Shown one piece after another: positions 45,541 through 53,719 of a stretch of DNA of 64,000 bases. Source of the DNA: Pseudomonas fluorescens (GTDB taxonomy: Bacteria; Pseudomonadota; Gammaproteobacteria; Pseudomonadales; Pseudomonadaceae); the NCBI RefSeq assembly GCF_902498185.1, contig NZ_CABVIX010000009.1, positions 154,016 through 218,015 of the forward strand, written 5' to 3'. Both the position numbers and the translations under genes were made by a program. The stretch's first letter is position 1; each line of letters begins with the position of its first letter. Below the pieces are notes generated by a model that was not told the DNA's origin, ran no database searches, and saw nothing but the letters and a program-made list of their open reading frames with translations.

Positions 45541-47481
45541 TCAGGTCCGGAAGCGCCGCACCAGGCTGTCCAGCTCGTTCGACAAGCCCGCCAGGCTTTG
45601 TGAGTCCTGGCGCGCGGCGGTGGCCAGTTCGGCGACAAGCTGAGCATCGCCGTGGATCTGGCTGATGTGACGGTTGATGTCCTCGGCGACCTGGTGCTGC
45701 TCTTCTGCGGCTGTGGCGATCTGTGTGTTCATGTCGCGAATGATGTCCACCGACTCGCGGATTTGCCCGAAACTGTCGCGCGCCAGGCCAATGCGGCTCA
45801 CCGACTGCTGCGAGACCTCGAGGCTTGCGTGCATCTGATCGGCCACTTGGGCGGTGCGTGAGGCGAGATTGCCGAGCAGGCCGTCGATTTCGGCGGTCGA
45901 ATCAGCGGTGCGCTTGGCCAAGGCCCGGACCTCGTCGGCGACCACGGCGAAGCCCCGGCCCTGCTCACCGGCGCGGGCTGCTTCGATGGCGGCGTTGAGC
46001 GCGAGCAGGTTGGTCTGCTCGGCGATCGAGCGAATGGTGCCAAGGATCGACTGGATGGCATTGCTGTCGCGCTCCAGTTGCTGGATCGACTGGGCCGACT
46101 GCTCGATCTCCTGGCTCAGGCGGTCGACGCTCTGCACGGCGGCATCGATCTGCTGCTGGCCTTCGCGCGCCTGCTGCTGGCCGCTGTCGGCGGACTCGGC
46201 CGCCTGGCTGCACGAGCGGGCCACTTCGTTGGCGGTGGCGACCATTTCATGGAAAGCGGTGGAGACCATGTCCACGGCCTCGCGTTGACGTCCGGCCGCT
46301 TGGGCCATGTCGCCAGAGACCTGGGTGGAGCTGGCCGAGGTGGTGAGGATCTGGTTGGCGGCCAGGCCGATGCTTTGAATCAGGCCGCGGATGGCGCCGA
46401 GAAACTGGTTGAACCAGCTGGCGAGCTGCGCGGTTTCATCACGTCCGCGCACATCGAGGTTGCGGGTCAGATCGCCTTCGCCTTGGGCAATGTCTTCCAG
46501 GCCACTGGTGACACTGTTGATGGGACGAACGATGACCTTGGCGAAGGCGGCACCCACGATGGCGAACACCGCAGCGAGGACCAGAGCGATGATACCGACC
46601 AGCCAGGTCAGGCGCGTGGTGCTCTGCATCACCTCTTCCTCCTGGATCAGACCGATGAAGGTCCAGCCCAGGCTCTCGTCCGGGTAGACGTTGGCCATGT
46701 AGCGCTGGCCGTCGAACTCGACTTCGACCAGGCCTTTTCCAGCCTTGGCCAGCGCGTCATAGCCCGGTCCGAAGCTCTCGAGCTGCTTGAAATTGTGGCT
46801 GGCATCGCGCGGATCGACCATCACGTTGCCGTTTTTTTCCACGAGCATCAGGTAGCCGCTTTCCCCCAGCTTGATCTGCTTGACGATCTCGGTCAGGCCG
46901 TTGAGCGAGACATCGATGTTCACCACACCGCCTGGACTGCCCAGCGAGTTGGCGACGGTGCGCACGGTGCTGACCAGCACGGTATCGTCGGCGGCCCAGT
47001 AGTAGGCGCCGGTGCGCACGGTCTTGCCCGGGTTGGCCATGGCCAGCTGGTACCAGGGGCGTTGCCGGGGGTCGTAGTTGGAGAACTTCTGCCCGGCGGG
47101 CCAGGTGACATAGCCGCCGTCGAGCATGCCGTACGACAGGTAGGCGTAGCCGGGGTGGGTTTGCGCCAATCGGGTGAAGAAATCCAGCACCTGCGTGTCC
47201 TGTTCTCCAAGCGCGCTGGAGACATCGGAACCGAGGTACTTGTTGAGATTGCCGGTATTGGCGATCAGGGGCTGCGCGGCAAGGTAGTCGACGTTCTGGT
47301 CGATAGCCTTGAAGAAGAGGTTCATGGCATTGGCGACCTGGCGGATCTCCCGGCTGCTGTTGTCCAGGAAGTCGTCACGGGCTTCGCCGCGCAGGTTGAT
47401 TACCACCAGGGTGGCTACCAGGACTATGGGCAGGCCAGCTATCACGGCAAAGGCCCACGTCAGTTTTTGCTTGATGTTCAT
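45541..47481 (-). CDS. Methyl-accepting chemotaxis protein with dCACHE sensor
   Basis: The 646-residue product is a membrane chemoreceptor. Domains in order are a membrane helix (about 10-30), a periplasmic double CACHE domain (about 35-280), a second membrane helix (about 290-310), HAMP, and a signalling domain with the tip EAARAGEQGRGFAVVADEVR. Y136, R141, W143, Y144 and D190 keep the spacing of the known amino-acid motif of PctA-type dCACHE domains (Y121, R126, W128, Y129, D173). An amino-acid or amine ligand is therefore likely; the exact one is not known. GGGAG precedes ATG 47481. Confidence 0.92.
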   Translation of the reverse strand: MNIKQKLTWAFAVIAGLPIVLVATLVVINLRGEARDDFLDNSSREIRQVANAMNLFFKAIDQNVDYLAAQPLIANTGNLNKYLGSDVSSALGEQDTQVLDFFTRLAQTHPGYAYLSYGMLDGGYVTWPAGQKFSNYDPRQRPWYQLAMANPGKTVRTGAYYWAADDTVLVSTVRTVANSLGSPGGVVNIDVSLNGLTEIVKQIKLGESGYLMLVEKNGNVMVDPRDASHNFKQLESFGPGYDALAKAGKGLVEVEFDGQRYMANVYPDESLGWTFIGLIQEEEVMQSTTRLTWLVGIIALVLAAVFAIVGAAFAKVIVRPINSVTSGLEDIAQGEGDLTRNLDVRGRDETAQLASWFNQFLGAIRGLIQSIGLAANQILTTSASSTQVSGDMAQAAGRQREAVDMVSTAFHEMVATANEVARSCSQAAESADSGQQQAREGQQQIDAAVQSVDRLSQEIEQSAQSIQQLERDSNAIQSILGTIRSIAEQTNLLALNAAIEAARAGEQGRGFAVVADEVRALAKRTADSTAEIDGLLGNLASRTAQVADQMHASLEVSQQSVSRIGLARDSFGQIRESVDIIRDMNTQIATAAEEQHQVAEDINRHISQIHGDAQLVAELATAARQDSQSLAGLSNELDSLVRRFRT

Positions 47482-47581
47482 CCACGCTCCCGGAAATTTT
47501 GTTTTTGTCACATTGAGGCAGGTGATAAAGCCATCGGCCGGGGCGGGCGTTTTTGTAGGTCAGGAGGTGTATTTAGTGAAA

Positions 47582-47989
47582 TTACGGGTTGCAGCAACTC
47601 TTTCCGCTGGCCAGGTCCTTGAGAATCGGGCAATCCGGCCGCTCGTCCCCTTGGCAATGGGCGACCAGCTCGCCCAGGGTGTCACGCAGGCTCACCAGCT
47701 CCTCGATCCGACGGTTCAATTCGCCGATGTGCTGGGTGGCCAATGCCTTGACGTCGGCGCTGGCGCGTTGGCGGTCCTGCCACAAGGCAAGCAGGCGTGC
47801 GACTTCCTCCAGGGAAAAACCAAGGTCGCGTGAGCGCTTGATGAAGGCCAGGCTGTGCAGGTCTTCGGGCTGATAAAGTCGGTAACCGCTGTCGGTGCGC
47901 GTGGCCGGGCGCAGCAGGCCGATGGACTCGTAGTAACGGATCATCTTGGCGCTGAGCCCGCTTTGCCGGGCGGCTTGACCGATGTTCAT
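47582..47989 (-). CDS. cueR: Copper-responsive MerR regulator CueR
   Basis: CueR binds Cu(I) with very high affinity and untwists long-spacer promoters to switch on copper genes. The 135-residue product has the MerR helix-turn-helix (MNIGQAARQSGLSAKMIRYYE) and C112 and C120, the positions of the Cu(I) ligands in E. coli CueR, then a loop ending KSCCNP. ATG 47989 overlaps the copA stop by 4 bases. It therefore lies in the copA transcript, which starts at a CueR-type promoter, and would be autoregulated. Confidence 0.95.
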   Translation of the reverse strand: MNIGQAARQSGLSAKMIRYYESIGLLRPATRTDSGYRLYQPEDLHSLAFIKRSRDLGFSLEEVARLLALWQDRQRASADVKALATQHIGELNRRIEELVSLRDTLGELVAHCQGDERPDCPILKDLASGKSCCNP

Positions 47990-50184
47990 GGGATCTCCTG
48001 ATGCTGCGTGGGTTTCCAGGTTTTCAGCCACAGGGCGTTGCTCACCACGCTGACGCTCGACAGGGCCATGGCCGCGCCGGCCAGCACCGGGTTGAGATAG
48101 CCCAGGGCAGCCAGCGGGATGCCGATGAGGTTGTAGATGAACGCCCAGAACAGGTTCTGCCGTATTTTCGCGTAGGTCTTGCGGCTGATTTCCAAGGCAG
48201 CGGGTACCAGACGTGGGTCGCCGCGCATCAGGGTGATACCGGCCGCCTGCATCGCCACATCGGTGCCTCCACCCATGGCAATGCCGACATCAGCCGCGGC
48301 CAGGGCAGGGGCGTCGTTGATGCCATCCCCGACCATGGCCACCACGCCGGTCTGTTTCAGGATCGCGACGGTGGCAGCCTTGTCGGCCGGCAACACTTCG
48401 GCGTGGACATCGTCGATGCCCAGCGCCTGCGCGATCACCTTGGCGCTGCCGCGGTTGTCCCCGGTCAGCAGGTGGCTGCTGATGCCGTTGGCGCGCAATT
48501 GATCGATGGCCTGGCCGGCTCCAGGCTTGAGGCTGTCACCAAAGGCCAGCAGGCCGAGCACCCGTGCCTGCGGTGCACGCTCGATCAGCCATGACAGGGT
48601 GCGCCCCTCAGCTTCCCAGGCCTGAGCCTTGAGCGCGAGCTCACCTGCCTGCAAGCCGCTTTCGGCCAGCAGGCGGTGGTTGCCCAGCGCCAGGTCACGC
48701 TCGTTCAGGCGCCCGGCAATGCCCTTGCCCGTCAGTGACTGGCTGGCACTCACCGTTGGTACTTGTAGACAGTGCTCGCTACAGGCGTCCAGCACGGCCT
48801 TGGCCAGAGGGTGTTCACTGCCTCGTTGCAGGGCGCCGGCCAGTTGCAGCAGTTGCGCAGTGTCACCCACCAAGGCTTGGCTGTGAACGATGCGCGGGCT
48901 GCCGGAAGTAAGCGTGCCGGTCTTGTCGAACACCACCCGGTTGACGGCATGGGCGCGTTCCAGTGCCTCGGCGTCCTTGATCAGGATGCCGTGGCGCGCC
49001 GCGACGCCGGTGCCGGCCATGATTGCCGTGGGGGTTGCCAGGCCCAGGGCGCAGGGGCAGGCGATGACCAGTACAGCGACGGCATTGATCAGCGCCGTGG
49101 CCACCGGTGCCCCCGTCATCCACCAGCCCACCAGGGTGACCAGCGCCAGCACCAGCACGGCCGGGACAAATACCTGGCTGACCCGGTCGACCAGCTTCTG
49201 GATCGGCGCCTTGGCGGCCTGGGCGTCTTCGACCAGCCGGATGATGCGCGCCAGCACGGTCTCGGTGCCCAGTGCCAGGGTCTGCACCAACAGTCGGCCT
49301 TCGCCGTTGATCGCGCCCCCGGTGACGGGGTCGCCGGGCTGCTTGGGCACGGGCAGGCTTTCGCCAGTAATCAGGGCTTCGTCGGCATGGCTGCAGCCTT
49401 CGAGCACCTGCCCGTCGACCGGAAAGCGCTCGCCCGGCTTGACCAGCACCTGGTCGCCCAGGCGCAGCAGACTGATCGGCACATCCTCCTCGCGCCCGTC
49501 CAGCACGCGCAAGGCGCGCTCAGGGCGCAGTGCCTCGAGGGCGCGGATGGCGCTGGCGGTCTGGCGCTTGGCACGGCTCTCCAGATATTTACCCAGCAGC
49601 ACTAGGGCGATCACTACGGCCGAGGCCTCGAAGTACAGGTGGGGCATGCTCCCTGCGTCGGCGATGACCCATTGATAAAGGCTCAGGCCGTAGCCGGCGC
49701 TGGTCCCCAGGGCGACCAGCAGGTCCATGTTGCCGGAACCGGCCCTCACTGCCTTGAAGGCGGCGATATAGAATCGTGCCCCCAGGATGAACTGCACGGG
49801 CGTTGCGAGCATGAACTGCGCCCAGGACGGCAGCATCCAGTGGACACCGAATGGCTGCAGGAGCATCGGCAGCACCAGCGGCAGGGCCAACAGCAGTGCA
49901 GCAGTGACCGCCAGGCGTTCGTGCCGCAGACGGCGATGGGCGGCGACGGGCCCGTCATCGGCGGTCTCGGGCAGACGGGCGCTGTAGCCGGCGCGTTCCA
50001 CGGCCTGCACCAGCACGCTGTCATCGATGCTGCCCAGGGTCTGGATATGCGCGCGTTCGTTGGCAAGGTTGACGCTGACCTGTTGCACGCCCGGCAATTT
50101 ACCTAGGGCACGCTCGACGCGGCCTGCGCAGCTGGCGCAGGTCATGCCGCCGATCAGCAGCTCGAGATGGGTGGATGCGGGCAT
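47986..50184 (-). CDS. copA: Cu(I)-exporting P-type ATPase CopA
   Basis: CopA pumps Cu(I) out of the cytoplasm. The 732-residue product has one N-terminal metal-binding domain (GMTCASC, about residues 13-19), the membrane CPC motif in VIACPCALGLATPTA, the phosphorylation site DKTGT, the SEHPLAKAV nucleotide motif and GDGINDAPAL. All mark a P1B-1 ATPase. AAGGAGGT precedes ATG 50184. The promoter at 50210-50240 has a 19-base spacer and a CueR dyad. Confidence 0.97.
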   Translation of the reverse strand: MPASTHLELLIGGMTCASCAGRVERALGKLPGVQQVSVNLANERAHIQTLGSIDDSVLVQAVERAGYSARLPETADDGPVAAHRRLRHERLAVTAALLLALPLVLPMLLQPFGVHWMLPSWAQFMLATPVQFILGARFYIAAFKAVRAGSGNMDLLVALGTSAGYGLSLYQWVIADAGSMPHLYFEASAVVIALVLLGKYLESRAKRQTASAIRALEALRPERALRVLDGREEDVPISLLRLGDQVLVKPGERFPVDGQVLEGCSHADEALITGESLPVPKQPGDPVTGGAINGEGRLLVQTLALGTETVLARIIRLVEDAQAAKAPIQKLVDRVSQVFVPAVLVLALVTLVGWWMTGAPVATALINAVAVLVIACPCALGLATPTAIMAGTGVAARHGILIKDAEALERAHAVNRVVFDKTGTLTSGSPRIVHSQALVGDTAQLLQLAGALQRGSEHPLAKAVLDACSEHCLQVPTVSASQSLTGKGIAGRLNERDLALGNHRLLAESGLQAGELALKAQAWEAEGRTLSWLIERAPQARVLGLLAFGDSLKPGAGQAIDQLRANGISSHLLTGDNRGSAKVIAQALGIDDVHAEVLPADKAATVAILKQTGVVAMVGDGINDAPALAAADVGIAMGGGTDVAMQAAGITLMRGDPRLVPAALEISRKTYAKIRQNLFWAFIYNLIGIPLAALGYLNPVLAGAAMALSSVSVVSNALWLKTWKPTQHQEIP

Positions 50185-50209
50185 GGCTTACCTCCTTGGA
50201 CAGGCCTCC

Positions 50210-50240
50210 AGCATCAACCTTGCCATGCTGGCAAGGTCAA
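50210..50240 (-). promoter_or_regulatory. CueR-type promoter of copA
   Basis: Read leftward, TTGACC (50235-50240) and GATGCT (50210-50215) are separated by 19 bases. The spacer holds the dyad ACCTTGCCA-TGC-TGGCAAGGT (50217-50237). The long spacer and the ACCTTGCC half-sites are hallmarks of CueR control. The -35 box also contains the stop codon of the upstream gene. Confidence 0.88.
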
Positions 50241-50623
50241 TAGCCCAGAATAGCCCGTTTCAATGTAAGGCCAGCGTGGTCCATGGCAATGCGGTATTTG
50301 TTGATCTCGCCCGCCTGCAGATTCAGCCGCGTGCTGTGCTGGTTCTCGAGGCCAGGGCTGCAACCGGGTGCCTGGCCTGGCAGCAGGCGCAAGCGCACGT
50401 CCACCGGGCCAGGCGGCAGGTTGAACGAGGTCGACTGCTCCTGGAACAGCCGGCCGGAAAGCTGATCGTTGAGGTAGACGCCGATTTCACAGCTGGTGGC
50501 CACTTCGAGGCGTTCCCGCGAAATGATCAGCACGCTGTAGTCCGAATTGCCCTCGGCAGTAGCCGGCGGCACTACCGCCAGCGCGCCCAGCAATCCGGCA
50601 AGGCCCAGTGCTGTCCTGACCAT
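50237..50623 (-). CDS. Small secreted protein of unknown function in the copper locus
   Basis: The 128-residue product has a clear signal peptide (MVRTALGLAGLLGALAVVPPATA) with a likely cut after residue 23. The mature part has two cysteines (ATSCEIG and APGCSPG) and a beta-rich pattern with NLPPGPVDVRL that recalls DUF2846/PEGA-like domains. I cannot name it. AGGAG precedes ATG 50623. The gene lies between two CueR-type promoters and its stop is in the copA -35 box, so a copper link is possible but unproven. Confidence 0.75.
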   Translation of the reverse strand: MVRTALGLAGLLGALAVVPPATAEGNSDYSVLIISRERLEVATSCEIGVYLNDQLSGRLFQEQSTSFNLPPGPVDVRLRLLPGQAPGCSPGLENQHSTRLNLQAGEINKYRIAMDHAGLTLKRAILGY

Positions 50624-50697
50624 GAAATATCTCCTGCTAGCCGAATCGTCAAAGGCGCAGCTTGGCCGACCCGCGCCGGGATTTCCAGCCCAAGCGC

Positions 50698-50728
50698 TTG
50701 ACCTTGCCGTGGGGACAAGGTTGAAACT
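50698..50728 (+). promoter_or_regulatory. CueR-type promoter of copZ
   Basis: TTGACC (50698-50703) and GAAACT (50723-50728) are separated by 19 bases. ACCTTG (50701-50706) and CAAGGT (50716-50721) form the dyad. The arrangement is the same as that of the copA promoter and lies 29 bases before the copZ start. Confidence 0.85.
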
Positions 50729-50756
50729 TGGGAAAAACCACCGGGAGAGCGTTGCG

Positions 50757-50954
50757 ATGCAAGTATTCACTGTACAAGGCATAACGTGTGGCCATTGCGC
50801 GAAAGCCGTTACCCAGGCCGTCCAGGCCCTGGATGCCCAGGCACAGGTCAATGTGGATCTGGCGGGCAAGCAGGTGAGCGTGGAAAGTGGACTGGGAGCG
50901 GAGCAGATCGTGGCGGCGATCCGGGAAGAGGGTTACGACGCGCAGGTGCTGTGA
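50757..50954 (+). CDS. copZ: Copper chaperone CopZ
   Basis: The 65-residue product is a single heavy-metal-associated domain. It starts MQVFTVQGITCGHCAKAV, with Cys11 and Cys14 (CGHC) to bind Cu(I), and ends EEGYDAQVL. It carries Cu(I) to CopA or other partners in the cytoplasm. GGGAG precedes ATG 50757. A longer upstream opening is only the antisense of the neighbouring gene. Confidence 0.95.
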   Translation: MQVFTVQGITCGHCAKAVTQAVQALDAQAQVNVDLAGKQVSVESGLGAEQIVAAIREEGYDAQVL

Positions 50955-51040
50955 CCCCCATGTAAATGTTGCAAAGGTTTTCCGCAGGATCCTGTGGGGA
51001 GTTAGACTAAGCAGCTTGCTTAGCCTGCTATGGATTCTTC

Positions 51041-52222
51041 ATGAACCTGCGAATGCTCCTGATCCTCGGCGCCTTGAGTGCGTTTGGGCCGTTGGCGATC
51101 GACTTCTACCTGCCCGCCTTCCCGGCAATGGCGCAGGCGTTCGTCACTGACGAGAAACATGTCCAGACCACTCTGGCGGCCTACTTTCTTGGCTTGTCCA
51201 TCGGCCAGCTGGCGTATGGACCGGTGGCCGACCGATTCGGGCGACGCCTGCCGCTGCTCTTCGGGGTCGGCCTGTTTACCCTGGCGTCGGTGGCCTGCGC
51301 CTATGCGCCAAGTCTGGATGCGTTGATCGTCGCTCGTTTCGTCCAGGCCTTGGGCGGCTGCGCGGGCATGGTGCTGTCGCGGGCTATCGTCAGCGACAGG
51401 TGCGACGCAGTGGCCTCGGCCAAGGTGTTCTCGCAACTGATGCTGGTGATGGGCCTGGCGCCCATCCTGGCGCCGATGCTCGGCGGCGTGCTGGTCAACG
51501 TCGGCGGCTGGCAGTCGATCTTCCTCGTCCTGAGCCTGTTCAGCGCCCTGTGCCTGGTGGCGGTAGGACTGGGCCTGCCGGAGAGCCTGCCGGCCCATCA
51601 GCCCCGGCAACCGTTGTCCGGCGCCCTGCGCTCGTACGGGCGATTGCTGGGAGATCGTGTGTTTCTGGGCCATGCCATGACGGGTGGCATCGCCATGGCG
51701 GGCATGTTTGCCTACATCGCAGGTTCACCCTTCGTCTTCATCAAACTCTACGGCGTGCCGGCCGAGCACTATGGCTGGCTGTTCGGCGCCAACGCGGCGG
51801 GCTTCATCCTCGTGGCCCAGGTCAACGCGCGGCTGCTGGCCAAGCGCGGACCGGCCTGGCTGCTGGTTCGCGCGGTGTGGTTCTATCTGGCCGCTGGAGT
51901 GGCGCTGATGGCGGTAGCCTCGATGCGTCCGGCGCAGTTGTGGCCGTTGCTGGTGCCACTGTTCGTCTGCATCGCGAGCCTGGGCTGCATCATCCCGAAT
52001 GCTTCGGCCTGCGCCATGAACGGGCAAGGCGCCCGGGCGGGGAGCGCATCCGCGCTGCTCGGTTGCCTGCAGTTCAGCGTCGCCGCGGGCGCGGCGGCAC
52101 TGGTAGGGGTATTGCACGATGGTAGCGCTGTGCCGATGACGCTGGTCATCAGCCTGTGTGGCGCGCTGGTGGTTGGCGTGGCATTGCTGACCCGCCGGTT
52201 GCAGCTCAGCCGGCCTGCCTGA
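51041..52222 (+). CDS. MFS exporter, Bcr/CflA family
   Basis: The 393-residue product has the twelve-helix major facilitator layout and the Bcr/CflA start GALSAFGPLAIDFYLPAFP. The loop motif GPVADRFGRRLPLL between helices 2 and 3 is typical. Such pumps export bicyclomycin, chloramphenicol or other compounds with H+; the substrate is unknown. The last 17 bases overlap a small leftward gene. Confidence 0.93.
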   Translation: MNLRMLLILGALSAFGPLAIDFYLPAFPAMAQAFVTDEKHVQTTLAAYFLGLSIGQLAYGPVADRFGRRLPLLFGVGLFTLASVACAYAPSLDALIVARFVQALGGCAGMVLSRAIVSDRCDAVASAKVFSQLMLVMGLAPILAPMLGGVLVNVGGWQSIFLVLSLFSALCLVAVGLGLPESLPAHQPRQPLSGALRSYGRLLGDRVFLGHAMTGGIAMAGMFAYIAGSPFVFIKLYGVPAEHYGWLFGANAAGFILVAQVNARLLAKRGPAWLLVRAVWFYLAAGVALMAVASMRPAQLWPLLVPLFVCIASLGCIIPNASACAMNGQGARAGSASALLGCLQFSVAAGAAALVGVLHDGSAVPMTLVISLCGALVVGVALLTRRLQLSRPA

Positions 52223-52370
52223 GCACATGGGGCGCGTGCAAGCGGCTCTGCAACGTGGCCGCGAAGCTGCGCGCCTCGGCCTCGCTACGGAAACTCACCA
52301 CGTGCTGATCAAGCTGGACTTGCCACGGGCACTTGGGATTACGGTTCGACGCACTGACGACAATCTTCAT
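52206..52370 (-). CDS. Small conserved-looking protein, 54 residues
   Basis: The leftward frame from ATG 52370 to TGA 52206 encodes a 54-residue protein that starts MKIVVSASNRNPKCPWQVQL and continues DQHVVSFRSEAEARSFAATL. GGAGG lies 11 bases before the ATG. The layout is a short beta-alpha unit with a helix near the end. I believe similar short proteins are widespread in pseudomonads, but I cannot name a function. It overlaps the end of the MFS gene by 17 bases in convergent orientation. Confidence 0.72.
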   Translation of the reverse strand: MKIVVSASNRNPKCPWQVQLDQHVVSFRSEAEARSFAATLQSRLHAPHVLRQAG

Positions 52371-52981
52371 CGCGGGCTGCCTCCGGTTAGCGAGCGCTGA
52401 TCAATTGTAGCGCCGCCATCGCACGACGGTATGACCGCCGCCAGTCTCCTGACTGACGGTCATGCTGGACCGCGTGCAGCCTGTTCACATCAACGCCTTC
52501 TTCGTGCCGTATGCCGTGTTTTGCCGCTGGCAGAGGGCGAAGGGCAGGTAGACCCGAGGAATCGTCGCTTTTTCTTGCCTTCCTTTTTTTCGCCGGACGT
52601 CGGCGTTGTCCTACGCAGCTAGCTGCGCCGCGGCTTGCCCAAGAAGCTTTTTCCCTCCGTGAAGCGGGGGTGTTGTGCTGATCAGGAGGGCCAGACCCAA
52701 CGTCCGATGCGCCGCATCGGGCATCGTCAAGGGTAGCCGACCCTTGGTATCCCGCTCCCTAGAGGCAGCCAATGCGCGGCTTATACTGCGCTCGGCAGCA
52801 GTGCCAGCGAGAGATGCTTCCATGCGAAGGGACAGCACAGGAGGTTTCTGTGATGCGCTTGACCGCAGCGCCTGTCGCAAACCAAGGCCAATTCCGGGGA
52901 CGAGCAGGGACGCTTCGCGACACGTGCTGCCCACACGCTCAGCCAATCGATTCCAGACGTGATCTCACAGGGAGTAGAGAT
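52371..52981 (+). other. 610-base gene-free leader before the ArsR-type gene
   Basis: I find no convincing gene here. It holds a perfect 14-base palindrome, CGCAGCTAGCTGCG (52614-52627), a possible -10 box TATACT (52782-52787), and an in-frame ATG at 52853 with AGGAGG 10 bases upstream that would extend the next protein by 43 residues. Short openings on both strands lack family features. Confidence 0.5.
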
Positions 52982-53707
52982 ATGAAAGCTGTCACCAGTA
53001 TCAGTCAGATCGCAGGCCTGCTGGCCGATCCCAAACGCTGTGCCATGCTATGGGCACTGATCGATGGCTCGGCGCGCCGCGCCGACGAGATCGCGGTCAT
53101 GACCGGCCTGACCTGCTCGTCGGCCTGCGCGCACCTGTCACTGCTGTCGGCCGGGGGCTTGCTGCGCCTGGAAGCCCGGGGCCGCAAGCGCTACTTTCGC
53201 CTGGCCAATCCGGAGGTCGGCGCGGCGGTCGAAGCGCTGGCAAGCGTGCAGATCGAGGTGCGTAGTCCCAAGGGCGGCCGCACCGTGCTGGCACCCTTGA
53301 ACATTCCTTTCTCGATGCGCAGGGCGCGGCGGTGCGGTGATCACCTGGGCGGTGAGCTGGCGGCCGACCTTTACCAGCGGTTGCTGGAAGCGGGCTGGCT
53401 CGTGAGCAATGACGGGCACACGGTGGTGAGTGTCGTGGGGCGCGATGCGCTGGCAGGCATAGGGTTCTACATCGACGCGCTGGCGCCGGGGCAGCAGAGC
53501 CATTGCGTAACCTGCAATTGCTGCAGCGAATGGACGGACAGACGCCCACATCTGGGGGGCAGCCTGGGCCTTGGCCTTTTCAAGCTGTTTCTTCAGTCGG
53601 GCTGGATTCGCGAGCAAAAAAACTCGCGTGCCTTGCAGATCAGTGCCGCCGGGTTGGGTCATATCAACCGCATAGCCCGGCCGGCACTGGTGTCTACGCT
53701 CGTCTAG
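52982..53707 (+). CDS. ArsR family regulator with a cysteine cluster
   Basis: The 241-residue product has an N-terminal winged helix-turn-helix (LADPKRCAMLWALIDGSARRADEIA) and a longer C-terminal domain with RRCGDHLGGELAADLYQ and RPHLGGSLG. This size belongs to a subgroup of ArsR proteins larger than the metal sensors. Cysteines lie at 20, 45, 49, 118, 175, 178, 180 and 181; the C-x2-C-x-C-C group may bind metal or sense oxidation. GGGAG precedes ATG 52982. No metal gene is beside it, so the target is unknown. Confidence 0.85.
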   Translation: MKAVTSISQIAGLLADPKRCAMLWALIDGSARRADEIAVMTGLTCSSACAHLSLLSAGGLLRLEARGRKRYFRLANPEVGAAVEALASVQIEVRSPKGGRTVLAPLNIPFSMRRARRCGDHLGGELAADLYQRLLEAGWLVSNDGHTVVSVVGRDALAGIGFYIDALAPGQQSHCVTCNCCSEWTDRRPHLGGSLGLGLFKLFLQSGWIREQKNSRALQISAAGLGHINRIARPALVSTLV

Positions 53708-53719
53708 CTCAACGGAGGG

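Noticed and set aside
52431..52946. Short open frames (63 and 111 codons) in the leader of the ArsR-type gene
   Set aside because: No good ribosome-binding site or domain, and low-complexity composition; treated as non-coding.
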